From NCBI GenBank assembly GCA_947179485.1, contig OX359245.1:34273067-34337066 (forward strand): a stretch of 64,000 nt of DNA, read 5' to 3'. The notes below the pieces were generated by a model, which ran no database searches, was not told the origin of the DNA, and saw only the letters and a program-made list of their open reading frames with translations. Every line of letters begins with the position of its first letter. Position 1 is the first letter of the stretch. Below are positions 57,139 through 64,000 of the stretch, one piece after another. Position numbers and translations under genes: made by a program. This stretch comes from Allacma fusca. Its lineage: Eukaryota > Arthropoda > Collembola > Symphypleona > Sminthuridae.

Positions 57139-57626
57139 TGTACGAAATATTGATTATGCTCTAATAATCTCTATATTTCTCTTGAATAAATTAATCAGAT
57201 CTGTCTTTATTCTGACAGTCACAGGTTCTTAAATAACATTAACTAGTCCAAGTTTACATTTGAAATATCATTTGTATCTAAATAACAAGAGGAAGTTTCA
57301 TCAGTCATTTGTGTGTTACAAATTTTATAGACCTTAAAACTATAGACTTTGAGCTGGTCTTGAGTCTTGAGTCAGTCCCGAGTTTTATTGCTGTCATGAA
57401 ACTAGCTATGTGCTGTGTCAGCGAAGTCCAATGGGTTGCCTCGGTCAAGTTTCCTCTCTCTCTTGAAACTCTTGCTGCAAGTGTGTTAACGCTGAGTAGA
57501 CACATTTAGTTCCTCTTTTTACTTCATGACATTCATACATGAATACTTTATACATTTGCTCATGATAAATTTCTTACAATTAGTCATTTCCTTAATTCCT
57601 AAATGATTTCCTAAATAATTTCAACA
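57139..57626 (-). repeat. Copia 3' LTR
   Basis: 488 bases; matches 63770-64000 and the unit A solo LTR apart from a few substitutions and a 2-base difference in a CT run. Confidence 0.9.
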
Positions 57627-57634
57627 TCCTCCTT
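57627..57634 (-). promoter_or_regulatory. Copia polypurine tract
   Basis: AAGGAGGA on the minus strand immediately before the 3' LTR. Confidence 0.7.
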
Positions 57635-57661
57635 AATTTTTCAATATAACTGCTATTCAAT

Positions 57662-59365
57662 TTACATATATAAAAAATTATTTCGAATCTTTTGGTTGTA
57701 GAAATTGTTCTCCACGATGTCTTGGAGGGGAATTGCTTCTTCCTTCTTTTCTCCATCATTTGCTGCTGCATTTTGTCCTTGTCTTTGCGACTTGAACTTT
57801 TTTATGCATCTTCCAGCTGCAATCAAAAAAGCAATGCTTCCACATATGCATGCACTGATAAATAGACAAACTTCTGTTGTTGTCCATGAACTTTTGGAGT
57901 ATTGAAAAACAGACAAGTTATGCACTTCTCTTTCAATCTCAAGTTCGCTGTTTTTCCAATCTTCATCAATCTCGGCTGTGAGATTCTTCCAATTGATGTT
58001 CGGATTGAGATGGTAATTGATCTGCTCAATTAACAACGGATCTTCTTTTTCTCGGTAAATGACCTTTAGAATTGATCCTTTATATTCTACGCCATTCAGA
58101 GTGAACGTAGCCGATAGGGGCAATGTGAACACATGGAGTGGACACAAAATACTTCTCCTTCCAATTATATAGCTGCTTCCTGGACAGTGTATATAATATA
58201 GGTTGTTGAAGAGTTTAACCTGAATAAACTCCTTCTCATCTGCTTCTCTGGAGATTTTGCATCTCTCAGTTCTGTAGTAAGTTCCGTCTTCAAATATAGA
58301 ACTGTTCGTACAATTCAATGACACGTCTAGTGACAATTGTCTAATTTCCTCCTGGAATTGTGTATTGTAGACACAATCTTCCTCTGCTGATATGGTCGCT
58401 AAAATAGGACCGTTATACTTCAGTCTGCATGTAACATTATTCCTTTTCGTCATAATGTCAAATGGATCAGCTTTCACACGAACAAGGCTCCTATTAACTA
58501 TTGGAATGGTGAAGTCCAATGTTATAGCCTTTTTATTCTCGTCCATTACACAACTTTGAAAAGTCCCATATTCTGCAGGGCAGTCTTCTCCACATGGTAA
58601 TGTAATGTTAAGGTAATTGAACAACTCAGTGGACAATTCCTTTTTCCTCCAGGTTTTCGTCGTAAGTTGTAAAATTCTTTTACCCTCTAACAGTCGTCCT
58701 GTGAGGTAGGAGATTACAAACTGTAACTCGATCACCTTTTGCTTGAATGACATCAGATCAGCTTCCAATGTATTCAGTCTGGAGGTTACTTTTCGTATCT
58801 CCATTTGAAATGTCTTCATCCTTTTGTTAGCTGCAAAGACATCTCGTTCTAATTCATCTAGAGCTGCCAGTAGCTCTGATTGACGGGTCTCCAACTGGTA
58901 AGTTTTTGTCAGAGCAAAGGTTCCTATGCCCAAACCTGCGCTAGCCAGTACCGCCACAATTATGAAACCTGCAATAAATATTAATCTCTTCTCTCTTTTG
59001 TAGAGAGTTTTCTCGCAGGGACAAATCCTTTGAATGTTCCTAGAGAAAAGTTCATCATAGGTTTCTTCACACTGTTTCCTCAGTGCTTCCGCCATGTTTG
59101 CGTCCGTACCTTCTATAGGTAGGAATGTGCAAGGCGAGATGAGATTTATCTTCATAGTAAAAGCTTTGAAGCCAATTACAGCCGGGTCATACGTTTTCCT
59201 CCAAAGCAGTGTGCTTCCATTACTTGCTCCTCCGAGTGTCAGTAATGACAAAAAGAGTGATAAGGTCCAAATCAGTTTTGGCCTTTTAGGATCAACAATT
59301 ACACTGCATAAAGCTCTGCGCTTTACAGGTTCTTCTTTTACTTCGGGTGGAAATTGCATTCCCAT
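57662..59365 (-). other. env: Env-like class I fusion glycoprotein region of copia ORF
   Basis: Residues about 1078-1644 of the pol-env frame. Two Met codons (1078 and 1080) precede the signal-peptide-like segment, so a subgenomic or spliced mRNA could start here. Alternatively signal peptidase could free the glycoprotein from the polyprotein at the membrane. The layout (short N-terminal subunit, furin-like site, fusion-peptide-like segment, HR, membrane anchor) is shared by baculovirus F, errantivirus Env and other class I fusion proteins. I cannot assign it to one of these families by eye. If functional it would mediate membrane fusion. Confidence 0.75.
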
Positions 59366-62300
59366 AATTGATCTTTTCTTCAAGAAGTTGACTCTTCCTA
59401 CAGCTTTAGTCAGGATGTCCGCTGGTTGGACAATATCCGGCAAATGCTTTAGAGCAACTTGCTTGGTCTCTACCAGATCTCTGATAAAATGGTGTCGGAT
59501 GTCAATGTGTTTGGATTTTTCATGGAACTCCGGGTTGTTGGCCAACTTCATAGCACTTTGGCTATCCGTAAGTATAGAAATAGGACTGTTTGCTACTCCG
59601 AAGTCTTCGTAAATCTTCCGTATCCATACAGCATCCTTTCCTACTTGAGCTAACGACACATATTCACTTTCCGTTGAGGAGAGTGAAATACATGTCTGTC
59701 GTTTGCTCAGCCACGAAACTGGACTCCCATTAAAGGTGAATAAGTTTCCTGATTTGGACTTCCTAGAGTTCTTGTCTGAACCATAATCTGCATCAACATA
59801 AGCTTGAATGACATCATCTTCTGATTGCCAATAAAATATTCCGAGACTTTGCGTCCCTTTTAGGTATCTCAGAATTTTCTTTTCAGCTTCATAGTGTTGT
59901 CTCCCACATCCAGCAAAAAATCTCGCGAGGTAATGAACAGCATATGTGATGTCCGGCCTCGTGCATCTTGCTAGGTATAGCAGAGCACCAATGAGTTCTT
60001 GAAAATTGTAGGCAGTGTCTGATGGACTTACTGCGGCCAACTGTAGACCTTGGTCCATCGAGATGTCAACAGTTTTGCACTGTTCCATGCCAAATCTTCT
60101 CAATAGCTCTTCAACATATGATTCCTGGTGAATAAAAATTCCGTCCTCATTCTTGATAATTTCTATACCAAGAAATTTCTTCAGGGGTTGAATGGTGAGC
60201 TTAAAGCTGTCCTTCAAGTCAGCAATTATAGCCTCCAATTCCTCTTTGGACTGTCCTATAACAAGTCCGTCATCTACATATATAGTCATATATATAGGAT
60301 GTCCGTCATGATCCTTCTTAAATAAGCAAGGATCGCTGTCCATGGGATAAAATTCCATGCTGGATAACTTTTCCTGTAAAGTTTTTTTCCAGTTTCTGGG
60401 GGCCTGTTTCAATCCATATAGTCCTTTGAGGAGTTTACAGACCATTCCAGGTTCTGCATTGTAACCTTCTGGCTGCTCCATATATATTTCTTCATCTAAA
60501 GGACTGTTTAGGAATGCGGTTGCTACATCAAATTGCATGATGTGCATATTCCGAGCTGCTGCGATGGATAGTAGAATCCTGACTTTCTCATATCTGCTGA
60601 CTGGAGCAAATGTTTCTTGAAAGTCAATACCTTCTTTTTGACTATATCCTTTCGCAACGAGTCTTGCTTTAAATCTTGGTCCGTCAGGTCCATTCTTCAG
60701 TTTATAGACCCACATATTCTTTATGAGTCTTTGCTGTGGAGTTCTTTTTACAAGAGCCCACGTTTCTTGCTCTGCAAGACTACAAACTTCATCGTCCATA
60801 GCCTCCTTCCATTCGTTCTTGAATTTGGAATTAATTGCTTCTTTGTAGGTTCGTGGTTCACTGATTTGCTCAGCGAGAAAACCTGCTTGATACTTTCCCG
60901 TCTGGGTAGTTACTCTCCCTGAACGTCGTACCGTTGGTTCTGGAACTGGATCCTGTTCCATTTCTTCATCAGATTTCTCAAACATCTCTGGTTCTGTGTC
61001 GGACCATGACACAAACCGTTGTCTGGGAGTAGAACCCTCGTCGTCTGAGTTCGTTGGTGTGAATAAATCCCTTTCGGGGGAATTATCACGGCTTGAGGTA
61101 GGACTTAAGAATACCTGTTCTGTGGTATCTGACTTACTTTTGCTCGTACTAGGTAAGTTTGCCTTACTTTGTACCGGAGGACTTGATTTCTTCAATATAC
61201 TCCTGGGCAATGTGTCAATCTGTTTGGCGGGACAAATGACTTGCTCATGTACGGTAACCTCGTCCTCAGGAATAATACTCATAGAGTTATTATTAACGAT
61301 ACCCATGGTGTCTTCATCAAAAGTTACGTGCTTTGCCTGCTCTATGTACTTGTTGTTCTCTGGTACCCATAGTGTATAATTCTTGTTGAGAGAATCATAT
61401 CCTACTAGAATAGTCTCCAGGGCTGCGTCCTTCCACTTTTGGTGCCCATGCATGATTTTGGCGTACGCAGTACAACCAAACGTCCGTACATGTCTTAAGG
61501 ATGGCTTCTTCTTGAACACCTTTTCCCAAGGTGTGATCTCCGTGTTGTTGGAGTTCAAAGTCCGGTTGAGCATATAGCATGCTACTCCAACTGCATCCTC
61601 CCAAAATTTGTCACCTAACTTACTTTGCGTAAGCATAGTGCGTGCTGCGTCTTGAATTGTGCGTATATCACGCTCAATAAATCCATTTGCTTGTGGGGTG
61701 TGCGGTGCGTTGAGCCCATGTGGAATTCCTTTCTCCGAAAAGAATTGCTTCAGAGTTTGATTCAAAAACTCGGTTCCGTTATCGGAACGGAAAATCTTCA
61801 CTGTATTTCCAGTCTGGTTACTCATAAAGTTAACCATATCCATGACATTTCTTGCCGTCTCGTCCTTCGTCCTCTGAAAGTATCCGTGTCGAAAGTATGA
61901 TTCCTCATCTTTAATCAATAGACAGTATTTGCTACCGTTATTTGATGGTGTGAGTCCATATATCAAATCTCCTTGTAAAGCTTCACCAGTTTTGTATACC
62001 CCAGTCTTTGCGACTTCTGGGTAAGACTGCTTGACTGCTTTTCCAATCTTGCATATTGAACATGGTGCGTCATCATTTTGCATTTCTTCTAGGCCATACA
62101 CTGCTCCCTTGTCCTTAGTTTTCTTCAAAAAGCCGCAGTTAATATGTCCCAATCTTGAGTGCCAGTTAACTTGCTTTTTGCAAGCAAATGCATTGTTAAC
62201 TGTAGGTCTGAACCTCATAATCTGAAGTCCATTCTTCATGTAGGCTTGAATGTCCGGTACTCCATCCTTGAAGAAAATAAATTCATTTGTCCCTTCCTTT

Positions 62301-62596
62301 TCTATTCTGTACCCTTTTTTAAGGAGTGCATTTTCAGAAAGTAAGTTCGCTGCTCCAGGGATGTATAGAACGTTTCCTATCTCGATGGTCTCCCAATTGC
62401 CTCGTTTGAGAGCAAGTACCTTCACCTTTCCTATTCCAAGGGCCTGCATGTATGATTTATTCGCCAGTCCAATGTTATGTGGTTCCGAATATTTTGCATA
62501 TTCCGAGAACCATTCTAATCTTCCACAGTAGTGGGCATCCGCTCCAGTCGTTAACCCAATCATCCGAGTGGTCTCCGGCTGCATATGCAGTTCCAC
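57662..62596 (-). CDS. pol-env: Copia Pol fused in frame to Env-like glycoprotein
   Basis: 1644 uninterrupted codons. The retropepsin triad region is broken by the frameshift at the start. Integrase has H146, H151, C179, C182 and D210, D272, E308. RT has D690 and YVDD (773-776); RNase H has D935, E976 and D1011. After RNase H (about 1075) comes a signal-peptide-like segment (about 1107-1123). Then follow a short subunit, the basic cleavage site KREKR (1200-1204), a Gly/Ala-rich hydrophobic segment (1205-1229), a heptad region (about 1232-1310), an ectodomain with many Cys and sequons at 1330, 1368, 1387, 1428, 1431, 1538 and 1560, a membrane anchor (about 1576-1597) and a 47-residue tail. The codon 62596 is only the first ATG after the frameshift. 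Confidence 0.88.
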   Translation of the reverse strand: MELHMQPETTRMIGLTTGADAHYCGRLEWFSEYAKYSEPHNIGLANKSYMQALGIGKVKVLALKRGNWETIEIGNVLYIPGAANLLSENALLKKGYRIEKEGTNEFIFFKDGVPDIQAYMKNGLQIMRFRPTVNNAFACKKQVNWHSRLGHINCGFLKKTKDKGAVYGLEEMQNDDAPCSICKIGKAVKQSYPEVAKTGVYKTGEALQGDLIYGLTPSNNGSKYCLLIKDEESYFRHGYFQRTKDETARNVMDMVNFMSNQTGNTVKIFRSDNGTEFLNQTLKQFFSEKGIPHGLNAPHTPQANGFIERDIRTIQDAARTMLTQSKLGDKFWEDAVGVACYMLNRTLNSNNTEITPWEKVFKKKPSLRHVRTFGCTAYAKIMHGHQKWKDAALETILVGYDSLNKNYTLWVPENNKYIEQAKHVTFDEDTMGIVNNNSMSIIPEDEVTVHEQVICPAKQIDTLPRSILKKSSPPVQSKANLPSTSKSKSDTTEQVFLSPTSSRDNSPERDLFTPTNSDDEGSTPRQRFVSWSDTEPEMFEKSDEEMEQDPVPEPTVRRSGRVTTQTGKYQAGFLAEQISEPRTYKEAINSKFKNEWKEAMDDEVCSLAEQETWALVKRTPQQRLIKNMWVYKLKNGPDGPRFKARLVAKGYSQKEGIDFQETFAPVSRYEKVRILLSIAAARNMHIMQFDVATAFLNSPLDEEIYMEQPEGYNAEPGMVCKLLKGLYGLKQAPRNWKKTLQEKLSSMEFYPMDSDPCLFKKDHDGHPIYMTIYVDDGLVIGQSKEELEAIIADLKDSFKLTIQPLKKFLGIEIIKNEDGIFIHQESYVEELLRRFGMEQCKTVDISMDQGLQLAAVSPSDTAYNFQELIGALLYLARCTRPDITYAVHYLARFFAGCGRQHYEAEKKILRYLKGTQSLGIFYWQSEDDVIQAYVDADYGSDKNSRKSKSGNLFTFNGSPVSWLSKRQTCISLSSTESEYVSLAQVGKDAVWIRKIYEDFGVANSPISILTDSQSAMKLANNPEFHEKSKHIDIRHHFIRDLVETKQVALKHLPDIVQPADILTKAVGRVNFLKKRSIMGMQFPPEVKEEPVKRRALCSVIVDPKRPKLIWTLSLFLSLLTLGGASNGSTLLWRKTYDPAVIGFKAFTMKINLISPCTFLPIEGTDANMAEALRKQCEETYDELFSRNIQRICPCEKTLYKREKRLIFIAGFIIVAVLASAGLGIGTFALTKTYQLETRQSELLAALDELERDVFAANKRMKTFQMEIRKVTSRLNTLEADLMSFKQKVIELQFVISYLTGRLLEGKRILQLTTKTWRKKELSTELFNYLNITLPCGEDCPAEYGTFQSCVMDENKKAITLDFTIPIVNRSLVRVKADPFDIMTKRNNVTCRLKYNGPILATISAEEDCVYNTQFQEEIRQLSLDVSLNCTNSSIFEDGTYYRTERCKISREADEKEFIQVKLFNNLYYIHCPGSSYIIGRRSILCPLHVFTLPLSATFTLNGVEYKGSILKVIYREKEDPLLIEQINYHLNPNINWKNLTAEIDEDWKNSELEIEREVHNLSVFQYSKSSWTTTEVCLFISACICGSIAFLIAAGRCIKKFKSQRQGQNAAANDGEKKEEAIPLQDIVENNFYNQKIRNNFLYM

Positions 62597-63382
62597 CAGA
62601 TTTGAGTTGACTTGTGGTTGTCGTCATCTTTGACTCGTTGTTCTTTTTCTTCTTTTCTGAACATTCCCGAGCCCAATGCCCTTGCTTTGCGAAAATATGG
62701 CATTTAGTCTTTTTCTTCAATTCAGCAATTTCCTCTTTGGTCAATTTGGGTTTCTTCCCATTTTGCTTCTGTGCTGAGAAAGCTTTTCCACTTTCACTGG
62801 TTTTCGCAAGACTTCCTGACTCTTGATCCGCGAGTTCCCAGGTCTTCAGTCTTGACAATAGAAGTGCAGTAGTTTGCCTACTGACCTCCACCGATCTCCA
62901 GGTTTCTCGAAAATTCCTGAATTTCTCTGCCATGAGGCTAGAGATTACGCGTGCAACAATTGATTCGTCGTCCATCTTTGATCCTATGGAGTTCAGCTGT
63001 GCTGCGAGGTTTTGCACCTCACACATGCACTTGACTGGAGAGCTTGTTTGCTCTCTCCGGAAGTACTCTCATACATAATACGAAGTTTTTCCCAAACCTG
63101 ATTAGCAGTGGTACATCCTGACACACGATCAACTTCCGTGTCTGACATTGAGAGGTACATGCTGGTGAGAGCCTCCGAATTTCCTTGGTCCCACTTGTCT
63201 TGGGTATCTCCAGAGGTAGATGGTCTTGTCTTGGACCCATCCACTATATCCGTTATCTTGTGTGCAGTAAAAACACTTACTAACCTGGTTTTCCAAATGC
63301 GGAAGTTGTCTCCGTTGAGCTTCGTTATAGATCCAGTATCAAACCTCCGGGTCACATAATCGTTGTTCGTAGTTGTAGACAT
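62475..63382 (-). pseudogene. gag: Copia Gag, frameshifted
   Basis: Copia-type Gag (UBN2-like, KLNGDNFRIWK near the start). The likely start is MSTTTNN at 63382, leaving codons upstream to 63547 as leader. A net one-base shift near 63035 moves the frame by -1 into the second half (63026-62475). The zinc knuckle reads C-H-I-F-x4-H-x4-C, so the second Cys is Phe. The second frame ends just after the protease region begins, and pol lies +1 to it. The first gag half and pol are in the same frame, which suggests one ancestral gag-pol frame damaged by two indels. Confidence 0.75.
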
Positions 63383-63769
63383 CGTGATTGTCAACTGTAA
63401 AAACTTGAAGAAACACTGTATGAAGTACACACACTCTTCTGTTGTCACAGAAATTTTCAACTTAATCCGACGTCGGGATTTAAAGTTATGAATAAAATAA
63501 TGTTGCACTATTTCACTCGGGGTAAAGTGATTCTGAACTTTATTCACTGAAAGTTATCACTTTTAAATCTTTGTTGTACATCAACAACAAAAAATGAAAC
63601 TTGATATTCTTCTCTGTTGAAAAACTATCGCACTTGAGTTTCACTCTTGAGTTTTTGAAGAACACCTCTGTGGAGTCTTAAAATTCACTGAAATTTCCAC
63701 GTCGGGAAAAACAAAACTTCCTTTTCACTTTTGCAGTGAGTTTGGTTTCAGCTATCGTGTTGTATAACG
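63383..63769 (-). other. Copia 5' leader
   Basis: About 390 bases between the 5' LTR and the likely gag start. The frame is open from 63547 but the residues there do not look like Gag. No convincing primer-binding site was recognised beside the LTR. Confidence 0.5.
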
Positions 63770-64000
63770 TGTATGAAATATTGATTATGCTCTAATAATC
63801 TCTATATTTCTCTTGAATAAATTAATCAGATCTGTCTTTATTCTGAAAGTCACAGGTTCTTAAATAACATTAACTAGTCCAAGTTTACATTTGAAATATC
63901 ATTTGTATCTAAATAACAAGAGGAAGTTTCATCAGTCATTTGTGTGTTACAAATTTTATAGACCTTAAAACTATAGACTTTGAGCTGGTCTTGAGTCTTG
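63770..64000 (-). repeat. Copia 5' LTR (partial)
   Basis: First 231 bases on the plus strand of the second LTR, starting TGTATGAAATATTG. It differs from the other LTR at the fifth base and at one site near 63846. The remainder is outside the window. Confidence 0.88.

Larger units (their letters stand above)
39953..64000. repeat. Tandem unit C (3' end cut by window)
   Basis: Third copy of the tandem unit. It repeats unit A nearly base for base (R, LINE 3' fragment, BEL/Pao, R, LINE, MITEs, upstream flank, Gr exon 1 remnant) but has no gypsy insertion. A full copia element lies where unit A has a solo LTR. The BEL polyproteins of A and C differ at only three residues that I noticed out of 1735. 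The rest of its Gr gene and the 3' flank lie outside the window. Confidence 0.85.
57139..64000 (-). mobile_element. Ty1/copia element with Env-like domain (5' LTR cut by window)
   Basis: Minus-strand copia element in intron 1 of the unit C Gr remnant. The 3' LTR is 57139-57626 (488 bases, TGTA...AACA on the plus strand). The 5' LTR starts at 63770 and runs past the window end. Domain order integrase, RT, RNase H is diagnostic of Ty1/copia. Its last gene continues into an envelope-like glycoprotein. A PPT-like AAGGAGGA lies before the 3' LTR. Unit A has only a solo LTR at this same position. Confidence 0.93.

Noticed and set aside
59094..59612. 172-codon plus-strand ORF within the copia pol-env gene
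   Set aside because: Antisense to RNase H and Env signal-peptide sequence, with no independent support.

Overview
This is an AT-rich eukaryotic window, almost certainly from an arthropod. It holds spliced 7-transmembrane, gustatory-receptor-like (Gr-like) genes in a dense mix of LTR retrotransposons (BEL/Pao, Ty3/gypsy, Ty1/copia), an APE-type LINE and several short hAT-like DNA elements. A springtail or similar non-model arthropod would fit, but nothing here fixes the species. I see no prokaryotic genes, tRNA, rRNA or CRISPR.

The backbone is a tandem array of one ancestral unit of about 9 kb, seen three times. Each unit runs: a repeat here named R, then two hAT-like MITEs, then the upstream flank, a three-exon Gr-like gene on the plus strand, and a 3' flank with two more hAT-like MITEs. 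Unit A covers 1-31039 (its start is cut by the window edge), unit B 31040-39952 and unit C 39953 to beyond 64000. Unit B is the simplest and serves as an empty-site reference. Units A and C are almost identical to each other and share a 5.0 kb LINE, a 6.2 kb BEL/Pao element and a deletion that removes the 5' end of the Gr gene. Unit A also has an 8.6 kb gypsy insertion (15117-23697), a copia solo LTR in the Gr intron and a second partial Gr copy (29412-29942). Unit C carries, at the site of that solo LTR, a full copia element running to the window edge.

The most interesting object is this copia element (57139 to beyond 64000, minus strand). Its 1644-codon ORF holds integrase, reverse transcriptase and RNase H, then continues in frame into about 540 residues that look like a class I envelope glycoprotein: signal peptide, basic cleavage site, hydrophobic Gly/Ala-rich segment, heptad-repeat region, glycosylated Cys-containing ectodomain, membrane anchor and short tail. 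Env-like extensions are known in plant Sireviruses. I know of no well-characterised animal copia element with such an Env.

Genes working together: the gypsy element shows gag, protease and pol in three frames, with a textbook -1 slippery heptamer just before the gag stop, but its protease frame has a premature stop. BEL/Pao has an intact 1.7 kb-residue-class polyprotein in both copies. LINE ORFs carry the same lesions in both copies, so these predate the A/C duplication. Only the unit B Gr gene can be assembled into a complete protein (415 aa by my model); the others are 5'-truncated, frameshifted or exon-3-only. The near identity of A and C also leaves open that the assembly placed two haplotypes in tandem.
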